The notes beneath the pieces are model-generated. The model did no database searches. It had not been told where the DNA came from and was given only the letters and a program-made list of their open reading frames with translations. The position numbers were made by a program, and so were the translations under genes. From contig NC_080671.1 of the NCBI RefSeq assembly GCF_030247195.1, positions 83,884,370 to 83,948,369 of the forward strand: DNA of 64,000 bases, in the 5' to 3' direction. The DNA comes from Topomyia yanbarensis. Taxonomy: Eukaryota; Arthropoda; Insecta; Diptera; Culicidae. Positions within the stretch are counted from its first letter, which is position 1; each line of letters starts with the position of its first letter. This document shows, in pieces, positions 22,345 to 33,630 of the stretch.

Positions 22345-23930
22345 ACAATCCTACTAATTCATAATTCTTAATATATTAGTCACGATCCAATATCCGTTCT
22401 CGAGAAATAGTTTTCAAAATCATCAAATATTATTCATGAATTAGTAAACCGGTTCATGATTTCTAGTATAATAGTCCCGACTTATCATTCGTGGTCGTGA
22501 AATAATTCACGAAATCATGAAATAATATTCATGTACTCGTGAACTGGTTCATGATTCCTAGTATACTGGCCACAATTTGCCGTTCGCGTTCGTGAAATAG
22601 TTCACGAAATCATAAAATATTTTTCATGTATTCGTGAACTGGTTCATAATTCCTAGTACAATAGTCACGATTGACTGATTCGTGTACGTAAAATGTTTCA
22701 CAAAATCATGCAATATTATTCATGGGTTCGTGAACTAGTTTATGATTCATAGTACTGTCGACCTTGTGTGCTTGTGATATTTAGAAGATATTCCTAATCG
22801 TTTTCAATTTCATGCAACATGGTCATGAAATTTTCACGGGAACTATTTCACAAAATCCAGAGCATTATTCGTAGAATCATTTTTAGTTCAATGCACTATG
22901 CTATGAAATGTCATATATATCCAGCTGCTAGGAACCAGCAAGAGGCACGGTCAGTATAAATAAGTAAACTATTAGGACCTAGAACATCGTTATTCATTTG
23001 ATAAGGTTAAGTGTGATGTCTCAACAGAAAAAGAAAACTGCGCTGAGCACCAAAAATACATTATAGCGCCGCAAATTGTATTCGTGATATAGTTCATGGA
23101 ACAAGATCCTGCTTAATAAACTATTAATATCATGAACATCAGTCACATCACTCCACATGTCAAATTCGAAAGCTAGCTCTAGAATAAAATATCATGATAA
23201 TGTGCAAATAAATTACGAAAACCGTGACAAAGATCCGAAAATGAAGAATATAAATCATACTATTCGTGACAAAAATATCAAAAATCGTGACTAAGATCCT
23301 GAAATTGTGAACATAAATTACTCTACTCATGACTAAAATATTACGATAACGCGAATAGAATTTATGAAAATCGTGACAACGATCCTGAAGTCTTGAATAT
23401 AAATCACATTACTCACACAAATGTCGTAACTTTAGTATCCTGCAATCATGAGCGTGAATCACTCTACTCAAGACTAAAATACCACGAAATAGAAATTACG
23501 AAAATCGTTACTAAGATCCTGCAATCATGAACATAAATCACGATACTCTGACAGAAAAATCCGATAGCAAACTCATGAATAAAATATCACGGTAGTGTGG
23601 GAAATGGAGTCTGAGCTTTATAAGAAATCATAAAAATCGCGAATAAGCTCCTGCTATCATAAACAGTTTAACTGTCGGCTGTGCATTCCCAAATTGTGAA
23701 CAAGGATCACAACAAAAACTAAACATGTCACAGTAACCCTATCAAACATTCGAATGTAGCGCCATGTATATATTCGACGCGACGCGTTTTTTGGAAACAC
23801 AAATAGTTTCATGAATACGAGGTTTATTATTCATAATTTCAGAAACTTAGTCCCGGTTTTCGTAAATCCTTCAGTTCACGAATTCGTGATCTTATTTTCA
23901 TGAATTTATGAACTGATTTTTTTCCGTGCA
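22345..23930. repeat. Large array element, copy 2
   Basis: The left array (22365-22755) has about three ~120-bp units with GAACTGGTTCATGATTCC and TAGTTCACGAAATCAT. The centre (22770-23100) matches copy 1, including GTGATATTTAGAAGATATTCC, AGGACCTAGAACATCGTTAT and GAGCACCAAAAATACATTAT. The right array (23100-23720) repeats AATCGTGACTAAGATCCTG and ATCATGAACATAAATCAC. A terminal part follows (GAACTGATTTTTTTCCGTGC near 23905-23930). Unlike copy 1 it carries no recognised nested insertion, so it is the better guide to the element's structure. Confidence 0.65.
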
Positions 23931-26390
23931 GGAGGCATCTCTGAGTTGAGGTATCTCTTCGTGCCGAAGGCCGAGGTTGCCTACAGGGACTTAAAAAGTT
24001 TAGCCACGGTCGGAGTATTATGGGCTTTGCCCTTTCTCAGGCTAGTGAATCTGTATCGAAATGGATATTTATATCTTCGCAGACCGTGGAATGAAGCTAT
24101 GGGCATGTTCCAGATTGAGCTTTTCTGAATCACTGATGGTGATTATAATATAAAGGACGCTGTTAAAAAATGACGAAAGACAATATTTCGGGTTCTATGA
24201 GCGATGTATTAATTTCCAGTACGGACGTACAGCACATCATCACAGTTCAGTCGAGGAAATACACAATGGATACTAGTGTTCTAGTAACCTACCGTGGTTT
24301 GTTTTGTTTCACGGAATCGTACACGGTGATAAAATACACATGTAGATGATCAGTCTCCAATGTGTCATTCTTCGTTTGTTGAATTTTAATGCACGGTTCA
24401 GTTACCTGTGTGTCTAATGTTAGGAACCGGTGACGCTGCACAATCTTGCGCTAATTTTACTATCACAATTCGAAGGTCATTGTTGAGATTCTATACGTCT
24501 CCGAGAACGTGAATATCCAAGTTTCTCTAAGATTTCTTCAGAATATTTCTCCTTGTAAAATATTATACCCCATTCCTCAAGCTGAGGCTATTTTGGGTTA
24601 CCTTTGGTCCTTGCTGGTGCTTTAGTGAAATTCTAAAATTCGAACGCCATCTTTGTCGTACAGATACGGTCACTAATCGACAACGACCATCAACAACCTG
24701 ATACACACCTTTTGCAGGTGTATTGGAAATAGGATGATTTGTGCTGATTCCATCAGTTTGTAACCTACCGCGACACCGTAACTGTTCGCTTCGGATTGGG
24801 GCGGTGGTCATCTTTTTTCGTCCGCGCTCCTTATCACCAATTTTCGTTGGGTGATCCGTCAACAGTGCAGTGAGTTACTTTGGTTATGTAGTTATTTTTT
24901 CCGCTCTTTTTTTGTTGCAAAGTTGCATATATTTTGTCATATGTAATTTTAAATGTTCGTTGTTTTTATAGGACTAGCACTGGTCTAATATTACTCGCTC
25001 TTCTCTTATATGGGTCATTCCGCAAGAAGTGATCAAGGCACACGTAATCGACCTACACAGATTTGAACCAATTTTGGTGGAGTAATCTAGGGCCAATATA
25101 TAAAAATCGAAAATTTTTCTTCAATTGGACTACCCCAGGGACACCAGAATAGCGGACCCTATCTCAACCCTAGAACTGTTTCTTGGGGTATTTTCGCACC
25201 CCAACGCAAATACGGTAACAATATTATGAAAAAAAACTCTTCTTACGAATACAACGCAATATAACAATCAAGCTGGCATTCGGAGAAACCATCAGGCTTT
25301 CCACAAGTATGCAAACATGCATACTCTTTTCTATCAAGATGCATGTGCATTATTTTACAGCCAAGAGTGTTTGACCGGACACACATGTTTTGTTATTAAC
25401 TAGTTCATTAATTTAATGCAACAATACATGTATTAAAATACAAAATGATTGGGCGATGAAATAAATTAACAAGCGAGCGTCCTCTAATTTTGTTGCTTCT
25501 AAAGATATGGGAGCAAGAACCCAGTAAATGACATCTTGCCTCCAGACACCGAATGCCACGATTTCCGTGTATCTCCCGAATCCAAAACATCCTTTCATTT
25601 CTGCCCGGTATTGATCTGTTTCGAATTTCGCGGACGATAGCGCTTCTTTTTTGTCGATAGAGGCATTTCGTTTGATTACAATACTTGAACTGCATGTTTA
25701 CTTTTTGCAGCTCCAGCTATTCTTACAGTGTTGCGGATCTTCTCGAAACATGCGTTATTATTTCAATACAAACATTTGTTTCATAACTAAGTCGAAAATA
25801 AAGTAATTTTGCTTTGTTGGAATTGGTTGACTGATGCACAATGAGTCAAAATAAAAATATCTAGAAAAACTTTTAAACAATTTCTTTAAATCAATTTTGG
25901 CACCACTTTCAAACAAGTTGGGTGATTTTACCAATACTAGTTCCCGTCGCGATTGTTTACATTGTGGAAAATTAAAAACCGAAGTAAAAATTTAAACGCA
26001 CAAATGCGAGTTTTCCGGCATTTTCCGATAGTAATTTACACATTAGTAGAATGTTTCGAGTTTCGTGAACAATCGATTAAAGTTTCGTTGGTGCGTTTTG
26101 ACGCGAAATGTGAAAAAAGTGTGTTTGAAAAAGTGTAGTAGATGTGAGACGAAAGTAATAATATAAATCCAAGAAGAAACTCCAAGTGATACTTTTGCAC
26201 AAATCAAGTGCTATAGTTATTATTTTGTCAAAAACTCAATTGCAATCGGTAGTGAAATATTCTATCTTCCTTGAGTAGCAGTTTAGTGACAATCTTCACT
26301 TTGGTTGGTGCCTGATGCAGGGTTAGGCAGGGGAAGGAGGGAGGAAGGGGGGTAGCTTGGCTTCCTTAAGACGCTCAAAAGCTTCTTTTT
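23931..26390. other. No gene recognised
   Basis: Several 60-100-codon frames occur on both strands (for example 23946-24128 plus, 24563-24862 minus, 25408-25695 minus), but none shows a recognisable domain, repeated structure or signal peptide. A G-rich purine tract is at 26320-26350. It may be intergenic or intronic host sequence. Confidence 0.4.
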
Positions 26391-26557
26391 ATTTTTTTTA
26401 TTTCGATTATAGAGGTTTTAACCATAACGTCATTCGCCTCTTTGGGTTGGAAAAATCTCTTATGAAAAATTTCTAACCCTATATGCGGGGTCGGGACTTG
26501 AACCCAGATGCGCTACGTGTAAGGCAATCGATTTACCAACTACGCTACGCCCACCCC
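26391..26557 (-). mobile_element. tRNA-derived SINE (Feilai-like), copy 1
   Basis: On the minus strand it begins GGGGTGGGCGTAGCGTAGTT, with a pol III A box (TAGCGTAGTTGG) and a B box (GGTTCAAGTCC), followed by a shared tail (TAGAAATTTTTCATAAGAG, GAGGCGAATGACGTTATGG, ACCTCTATAATCGAAAT) and an A-rich 3' end. The tRNA-like head is not a functional tRNA gene. Related copies are at 37755, 41843 and 58131, and a fragment at 28119. The Feilai comparison is from memory. Confidence 0.8.
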
Positions 26558-26805
26558 TTTTTAAAAATTAAAGAAAATGTAGTTTTCATGTCAATAATGA
26601 ATTTAAAGTTCCAAAATTATTCGAATACGTCTTATTTTATCTGTAAAAAGTAAATAATAATTTATGAAGCACCATAATCAGATGTAAATCAATTCGATTC
26701 AACATTGAAAATAACTTGAGCTTATCAAAACTACGATTCAAAAAATCGTTATACTCATAAAGACAAAATACTTACTTTTGAGCCACCCTAATAAGTAGTA
26801 ATAGT

Positions 26806-28021
26806 ACAGTCTATCTTATGACCTCGCACAAAGCAGAAGCAAAAAAGATCGCTCCGCTATAGCAGGCTTTAGGCGCCAGTGAATGAAGCCAGCTTTTGTT
26901 CTATATCAGTGCAGAAACAAATTGTATCGTTGCCCCTGACTGCGGAGTGAAATGAGTTTGTCAAATGAAACAAAAGTGCCCGTGCTACGGGATAACACGA
27001 TCTAGATCAACTTTAATAAAACTCGTATTTGACTCACAGTTCAGGTAGTGGAACAGTAAGTTAAGGTAAAAATGGAGCTTAATCTCGCTGAAGTTACGTA
27101 CATTCAGCTACACCACGTAAAAAACTGTGTTTTGATCACGATTAGAAGCTTAGCACAGGCAGAAAACTTCATTGCAAAAAACAACATGCAACACGAGGTC
27201 GAATTTAATAACACCAGATTCAAGATCCCGGTGCATATGGAAAACGACATGGTGGACGAAAGATTACATCAAACAAATAATGTCGCAATATGGAGAAGTA
27301 GAATTTATTACGAATGACACCTGGCGAAATTTTTTCACCGGCATTCCCAACGGCGTTCGTATTGTGAGGATGCGAGTGACTAAACCAATACCTTCTTACA
27401 TGACTATCGAATGCAAATCTCCGAAGGATGGAGTGACCTATAAGCAACCAACGCTAATCACATATCCCGGGCAGACCCCAACATGTCAATTCTGTAACCA
27501 TACAGTCCACTACGGAAAAACATGCGCCGAAGCATCTAATCAAAACTCAACTGCTACAGTCAACTCTAACAAGTAGCCACCGAAGCTTACAGATAAACCA
27601 AAAACAACGATCCAATCAACCAATAATACAGGTGCAACGACCACGCCAACCGCTCCTAAACCAACAACTAGCATCGCCAACAAAGAAGCAAATTCCGATG
27701 AAGACGGATTTACAACAGCGACCCGTAAGAACAAGAAACAAATAAGAACATCTGATCATGAACAACAAGAAAGCAGTACCGATGATGACATGGACAGGAA
27801 CGAGAACGCGAGAGAAGGCAGCCTGGATGACCCCCAAGTGGCTTCACCGCCAAGGAAAAGGATCTTAACACGCATCAGCAAACTGCGTCAACAAGATCTG
27901 GCAGATAAACATTCTTAATTCTCTTTTATTTTTACATATATTGTAAAAATTTAAAAGATCCACGGCTTAGTTGTGCTAACGCATTGAGCCGTTTCAAATA
28001 AATTATTAGATTCAATAAAAA
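26806..28021 (+). mobile_element. Complete ORF1-only non-LTR element with 13-bp target duplication
   Basis: AAGTAGTAATAGT is present at 26793-26805 and again at 28022-28034, bracketing a 1216-bp unit. The unit has a 5' UTR (26806-27071), a gag-like ORF1 (27072-27918) and a short 3' UTR ending CAATAAAAAA. There is no endonuclease or reverse transcriptase. The duplication and A-rich end show that this short unit itself was retrotransposed, and not truncated from the 5' end. A second copy at about 46125-47760 has the same ORF1-to-tail junction. It is a non-autonomous gag-only family, in the manner of mammalian HAL1, and must have used an RT from another element. Confidence 0.8.
27072..27918 (+). 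pseudogene. Gag-like ORF1 with zinc knuckle, broken
   Basis: The start is the ATG at 27072 (MELNLAEVTYIQLHHVK). A frameshift near 27245-27260 moves reading to the frame of KQIMSQYGEVEFITNDTWRN. A conserved block follows (GIPNGVRIVRMRVTKPIPSY ... LITYPGQTPTC), then a CCHC-type zinc knuckle CQFCNHTVHYGKTC, which in this family binds element RNA. A TAG at 27574 interrupts the frame, after which it is open to TAA at 27916 and reads a polar tail with DEDGFTTATRKNKK and PPRKRILTRISKL. With two lesions it would have been about 280 residues. Similar ORF1 proteins occur in mosquito LOA/R1-group elements (from memory). Confidence 0.75.
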
Positions 28022-28118
28022 AAGTAGTAATAGTTAATATATTTCATTACCAAAAAAGGAATTCAGCGTGCAAAAAAATCCTTGAAAAATTATGAACCTT
28101 TACAACATAATAATTACT

Positions 28119-28163
28119 ATTTTTTTTTTTATTATAGAGGTATTAACCTTAGGGTCATTCGCC
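28119..28163 (-). mobile_element. SINE 3'-end fragment
   Basis: T-run then ATTATAGAGGTATTAACC and GTCATTCGCC match the 3' tail of the tRNA-derived SINE (as at 58131-58180). The tRNA-like head is absent. Confidence 0.6.
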
Positions 28164-28762
28164 ATCGTACCATTGAGCGAAATCTAACCATTATTTCACA
28201 AAAATGTATAGTTCTTGGGAATCGAGTACTGATACACAACCATGCGCTGCTAGGCCCCATGTAAAACTGACTCAGACATCACTTCGTTAAAAGTTTTATA
28301 ACTTCATTTAACAAAGCCGGATTGACCAGCAGTCTTCTACAAAGTTATAGACAATTAAATTATCTTTGTTATTTTCACTTACAGTGATACTACGATGCAT
28401 ACAGTGCCACCTAGCGGCGAAATGCGAGATAGTGGGTTTTCTTCATGTAAATTGTCGAAAAATCCCATACAAACTTCAGACACGTTGGTCCGGTAGCTAG
28501 ACTTGTCCGACTGCAAGTACTCCTGGTGCGACTTGGAATCGACTCAAGAGTGGGCCGATTGAGTCTTCAAAAAATTATTATTTTCTGGGCAGTCTAATGT
28601 ACACGCCTAGAAAATCACAGGTTCAAATTTTATTTGTAGAGTATTAATACTGCAGATTGAAATTTAATTGAAATTTAATTCGGATAAGAAAATGAGAAGT
28701 TGCAAATGATGTGAAAAACCATGAAACAGCGAAAGGAAATTAAAAAAACATGTTTTTTTTCA

Positions 28763-29015
28763 CACACAGAAAAAAAATATTGGTAAAAGTAAGAGTGTTC
28801 CGCTCTTAGTAAAAAACAACCAACGCCAACTATTAGGTTGAAAGTAAAACTTTTAAATTAATCAAGAATAATAATCAAAGTAAAAGTTTTCCTTTTAAGC
28901 AAATGAAGAATAGTACTCAAAACAAAAGTTTTATTTTTAAACTAAGAGTATACGTTGGTTGTTTTTTGCTAAGAGTGAAACACTCTTATTTTTACCAACA
29001 TTTTTTTTCTGTGTG
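28763..29015. mobile_element. 253-bp foldback MITE
   Basis: The ends are CACACAGAAAAAAAATATTGG and the inverse CCAACATTTTTTTTCTGTGTG. Inner parts are also inverted (GTAAGAGTGTTCCGCTCTTA against TAAGAGTGAAACACTCTTAT). Nearly the whole unit can fold on itself. No target duplication could be set because the flanks are simple sequence. Confidence 0.65.
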
Positions 29016-29480
29016 CAGTAGCTGCGCCTGGCTTTGTACTTGCGAACGACTTCTTCGGTATCCTCATCGTCGCCAGAGTGTGGAATTGAAGTTGTTCATT
29101 CCGACTTACGTGGTTTATTAGCTGTGAGACGATCAGTAGTAACCTATAATGCCCCCAAATGGCTGACCTATCGTATGCGTATGTTTCATGTTGACGTCCG
29201 TATTTTTTTTAAACAAAAACATCGAAAAACTAACACGAAACTTCAGTTCAGCATTAATCATTACGTAAGAAAAAACTCACTTGACATTTTTTATATTGAT
29301 TTAATGTATTGCACAGAGGGCGAAAGACAATGCGTTTTCGCAGAACAACACGCGAAAATATAAATGACGTTGTAACTAATTCAACTGATCCACAGTAACG
29401 GCTGAAATGACAGCCGTCAACGATGTTCACTACCGTGTATCTAATCCACACAATAACATAGCAAAAGTAATGCCCTATAC
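29016..29480. other. No gene recognised
   Basis: A 109-codon plus-strand frame (29034-29363) has no recognisable domain. It may be chance. Confidence 0.4.
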
Positions 29481-29483
29481 CTA

Positions 29484-29739
29484 GGGACCATTCATAAATT
29501 ACGTAACGCTTTTAGTGGGGGGAGGGGGTACGACAAATTGTGACATGTTGTTACATATAGGGGAGGGGGAGTAAGCTAGATCGTTACGTAACATGTTTTT
29601 ACTGAAGGAAAAAAAAAATCCGGATATTGTTAGGAAAAAAGGGAGGGGGGTATAGAGAAATTTGTGACATTTTGTTACATGGATGGAGGGGTAGTCAATT
29701 TTGGGCAATTTTTGCATTACGTAAATTACGAATGGTCCC
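29484..29739. mobile_element. PIF/Harbinger-like MITE, copy b
   Basis: The ends are GGGACCATTCATAAATTACG and the imperfect inverse TAAATTACGAATGGTCCC, with CTA on both sides (29481-29483, 29740-29742). G-rich tracts (GGGGGGAGGG) and repeated GTGACATNNTGTTACAT blocks lie inside. The family also occurs at 7847 and 30805. Confidence 0.7.
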
Positions 29740-29742
29740 CTA

Positions 29743-30457
29743 TTTGACCCCATTCTACTCTACATACTAAGAATCCCAAAACATGTGATGTGATGGCCGG
29801 AAGATGAGATAAACAACCGACCCCCCTTACAGCCGAAAATATCCAACATATTCCAGAATTTAATACGACATTGCTACACATATTTTCGGCAAAATGGCGA
29901 AACAATTTATTAATTCCATTCAGTGCAACAAAAAATATTCCACTCCAAAGCTTACACAACTTTTCTTCCGAAATGTTGTAAGGAGGCCCTATATTGAAAG
30001 GTAAATCGTTCGTGACGACAAATTTTATACTCGGTATAGTGCCGGTCTATGATCCTGGAAGTAGTGTACCTTTCCCGGCAAACTATGAAGAACAAGGAGA
30101 CGAGACTGCCCCCCACCCCTCTCGCAGTTTAGGATCAACCGAACTCGTCTTGCTCTCTTCCACTACTAATCGCCCAGGATAGCGAAGCAGGCTGGACGAG
30201 GACTCCACCTGAGGTAAGTCACTGTCGTGTCTATCAAGGGAGTGAGTGAACCTGGCGATTATTCGTTATGTCAATAGGAAAGTACCAACAATAGGACCTT
30301 GCTCACCTTTCTTGATGATCGTAAAGGACCGCTGCCATAGATAGCAGTTAACGGTAACACCAGAAGAACTATTCCCGATTGGTCAGAGAAAGTACTAACT
30401 ACACCCCACCCTTCCGCTCAGTAGCAGCAGCAGTACGACGAAATAACCAGCTGCAGT
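29743..30457. other. No gene recognised
   Basis: A mixed sequence without recognisable coding motifs or repeat ends. Confidence 0.4.
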
Positions 30458-30759
30458 CAGGGCCGGCGGATAGCGTGGGTAGTATAGGTAGTACTACCCC
30501 CTCGAAAATAACCGAGTGGGTAATTACCCACTCGAAATTTTGGACATTTTCATAAATTTGAAATCTGCCACGTATGTATCTCGGGCACACATTTGAAAAT
30601 ATCAATGCACAACAACTGCATATACACAAACACACTGCAAGTGATTTAATGTAAATGTAATGCAAGCATATGTATTGCGAAAGTGAGACAAATCCCAATT
30701 CTATTACACTTACCCTATGCTTACTACCCACTCGTACTAAAAGTGTAACGCCGGCCCTG
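30458..30759. mobile_element. hAT-like MITE, short intact copy
   Basis: It begins CAGGGCCGGCG and ends CGCCGGCCCTG, a 302-bp uninterrupted version of the element whose two ends lie at 1264 and 6276. Shared internal blocks are GTGGGTAGTATAGGTAGTAC, CTCGAAAATAACCGAG and TACCCACTCG. Flanking 8-mers GCTGCAGT and CCAGCGGT match at only 5 of 8 positions, so the target duplication is uncertain here. Confidence 0.65.
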
Positions 30760-30804
30760 CCAGCGGTAAGGAGACTTATGGGAGTAAATAAAATCAGTAA
30801 ATTA

Positions 30805-30973
30805 GGAACCATTCATAAATTACGTTACGCTTTTAGGGGGGGGGGGGGGGGTTCCGACAAGTTGTGACATAGGGGCAGGCGGACTAAGCTAGATCGTTAC
30901 GTAACATGTTTTCACAGAGAAATTTGTTACAAATGTTTGCAAATCTTGCGTTACGTAATTAATGAATGGTCCT
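30805..30973. mobile_element. PIF/Harbinger-like MITE, copy c
   Basis: The start GGAACCATTCATAAATTACG and end AATTAATGAATGGTCCT are inverted, with TTA on both sides (30802-30804, 30974-30976). A G-run at about 30835-30851 lies inside. A shorter relative of the copy at 29484. Confidence 0.7.
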
Positions 30974-30976
30974 TTA

Positions 30977-33160
30977 TAGCGAAAGGATGTTGTTTGTGTA
31001 TGAAAATCCGAAATCCTTAGTAGATGCATCAAGCCCGCACTGTTAATAAGGGTTTGCCAGGCAGATAATATACCGAACCCGAGTAGTGATAAACAAATTA
31101 ACTAAAATCGTTTCCCTAAACCGGTTTATGTAATTTTAATATTCAAAATTTTAAGCTGACAAAAATATATTTTCCGATAAACTATAAAAACAGCGATTCC
31201 CCGAACTTATGAGTTCAAGTAAGCAAGAACATCACGCAGGACTAGGGATTTGGTCAGAAACATAAATAGTATTTTCGTTTTCGGAGCTTGCGTCAATCCG
31301 ACACTAGATCAGTCCTGTGACAGGAATCATGTCACTAAATTAGTGTCAAATTCTGATGAGAGGAACTCGAAACGCCTCTCCAATAGCTATTTTAGAAAAA
31401 TTTAATTCTTATATTGACCCAATTTTACATAAAATTTCAAAAAGTGTATGACTGCTAGATTTATCTGTGCATTTTTTTCTGCTATAGGTATTTTATTGCG
31501 ACGGTTTAAGCATCTATTCAGGAGACATTAAGACCAATGCATGTCCCAGACTCTACACACCCATCTTTTTCAGCAATCAGCTCTCTGCAATAAACAGCAG
31601 AAATAATCGACTCAATAACATTCTAAACCAGCTTTAAACGCCATGGACCGTATGGTGGTCATATAAAAAAACAGAACATCTGACCGAAACTAATCATCGA
31701 CTATTAACAAATTAATGACCGCTAAACCCATTCATTATCTACAGCGCCAGAGAATGGCAGCTAATTCAGTCAGTCAACCGACTAACCAAGAAACCAGTCG
31801 GTAGGATTGTTAGACACACATGTGTTACAAGGCAAAAAAGCAAGCTTACCGTCTTTCGTGGATTCGCAACAAATACTCTACCACCGACAGCTTCCAGCTT
31901 GGAATTTCGTTCGTTTGCAAGCCGGTCTGCCATGATGAAACCTTCTAATCAGCAAAGATCCACCTTTATTTTCCACCGCAAACTATCCCGCCTCTCTCTC
32001 ACACACATACTCGCACAAACAAACTGGCATTGCTCCATCGCTTCACGCATGGAATCCCCACGGAACACGATTGACCAGTCGGACAGCAAACAACTAGAGA
32101 TGAAAACATTAATTTTATAAACAAAACTAAAAGAGGGGGCTCCAAATCGTTAGAGTCAATTATTGCCTACGCCTTCTTCGATTCGATGTTCTCCTATTCC
32201 CGGAGCACGCTCTCGGCTGAAACAGAGCACCCAATTGCCGACACTTCACCGCGCACCGTGTGTGTGTGTGTGTGTGTGTGTGTGCGTACGCGCGCGTCCC
32301 GGCGTCCATTCATGCGTTCTCCGGCTTGGCGGTGGTGGCGCACAGACCGAGTGGCCTTCGCTTCGCCCGAATTCTGAGATATCAATTATATAATTTTGAA
32401 ATAAAAGCTAAATTACATGTTATTATTCAAATTTCCAACGAGGCTCCAGCGAACGCGAAATCAGTTTGCTATCGCGGCGATCGACGGCGGTGGCGACGCG
32501 TCCGTCCGTCGGTAGTGATGATGGGCAGATCCTCACGAGCCACCCGATATGTAAACTAACAATTTCGAGGTGCCGTAATCGAGTGCGAAACGTGCTGATG
32601 TTCGTAATAGAGTACCGCGATTGGCCCCCTTGTAATACTAGCACTTGAGTGGCTAATGGTTGCATTCGAAGGATCGAAGATAGGTTGGAGGTGTAATAAT
32701 TCGTAGGGTGAAACCCTCGGGAATTTGAGTACGTTTAGGAGGAGTGGTGATGACATTGTCCTGAATTCCAAGCCGTCGTGACTATCGTACCCCTGATTTC
32801 AGCTCAATGCGCCCAATGCATGTTTTTACGGTTTTCAAATTTGGCCTAATTATTAAAGTTAAAAAATAATAAAAAAAACTCCCAGTCAAACCCATCCGCA
32901 ATTTTGATCGGAATTTTGAACCACTTTCGCGTAATTCTGACTCAAATGAAACAACCGATTCCGAGCCGGAGGCAGTCGTATCATTTGAGCCGGATAACTG
33001 ACAGAAATGTATTGAACTACTACCACACATGTAAAAATCATCATAAATAAATTCATAAGGGCCTAATGCAAACTTTCGTTCCGTTGATCGGAGAAATCTC
33101 GTAATTCATTTGAACCAGATCCGCCGTTTTGGCATTCACGAATAATCGTTCGCTTTACAT
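30977..33160. other. No gene recognised; one (TG)n run
   Basis: No supported coding sequence. 31880-32780 is more GC-rich and non-repetitive and could be host sequence. 31300-31385 contains the motif ATTCTGATGAGAGGAACTCG that recurs, with variation, near 33480 (inverted), 37343 and 63636, marking scattered pieces of one repeat family. Confidence 0.4.
32258..32284. repeat. (TG)n microsatellite
   Basis: A pure TG run of about 13 units followed by CGTACGCGCGCG. Frames through it on either strand are artefacts. Confidence 0.9.
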
Positions 33161-33510
33161 ATGGGGCGTGAAACAATTCACTATGCTATATTTCTCCTTA
33201 GTGGAGAACAATTTTGTTAGAAACTATTTTTTCTCCATTAAGCAGTTTGGGTGAAGCGAATTGATCAAAACTTTTCTACATTGTAATGTATCACTTCAAT
33301 AACATTCGAGGTTAAATTCGGTGACGAAGCTTTCTGTGGAAGATCATTTAACTAATTTCAAAAAGTGCTTTTTTACTATGTAACCCTTATTCCCCCTTAA
33401 CGAGAAAATTGTTTAAAACTATCTTTGCGAGTGAAGATCACAAAACCTATAACTAAATTAGTTATGAAATTTGCGTTTCGAATTCGTTTCATCAGAATCC
33501 GACACTAACT
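33161..33510. repeat. TTTCTCCTTAGTGGAGAA-family repeat fragment
   Basis: It contains the small palindrome ATTTCTCCTTAGTGGAGAA and ends with an inverted form of the ATTCTGATGAGACGAAGTCG block (GAATTCGTTTCATCAGAATC). The same pair of motifs occurs at 37200-37400 and 63600-63790. Family unnamed. Confidence 0.45.
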
Positions 33511-33514
33511 TATT

Positions 33515-33630
33515 CTGATTTCGTTTTTAGAATCGAGTCGCTCTAGGTTCGCTCTGAACTGTCACTTTTGTATGGATTTTGTAAATATTAGAGCGAACCT
33601 AGAGCGACTCTGATCTAAAACCGAAATCAG
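33515..33630. mobile_element. 116-bp foldback MITE
   Basis: The left CTGATTTCG...GAGTCGCTCTAGGTTCGCTC and right GAGCGAACCTAGAGCGACTC...CGAAATCAG are inverted over nearly the whole length, leaving a ~30-base loop. The inner 20-bp arms are perfectly complementary. Adjacent target duplication not certain. Confidence 0.65.

Noticed and set aside
23946..24128. 60-codon frame just after a polypyrimidine tract and GTGCAG, resembling an exon after a splice acceptor
   Set aside because: The T-rich tract belongs to the end of the array element and the peptide has no recognisable domain; no donor or partner exon was found.
24563..24862. 99-codon minus-strand frame
   Set aside because: No domain, signal peptide or homologue recognised; the length is within chance for this composition.
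26500..26557. tRNA-like A and B boxes here and at 37870, 41850, 58230 and 54830
   Set aside because: They lack a complete tRNA fold with proper anticodon and 3' acceptor stem and are followed by common SINE tails, so they are SINE heads, not tRNA genes.
32163..32393. Overlapping frames on both strands through 32160-32400
   Set aside because: They are produced mainly by the (TG)n run and GC-rich flank; no recognisable protein.
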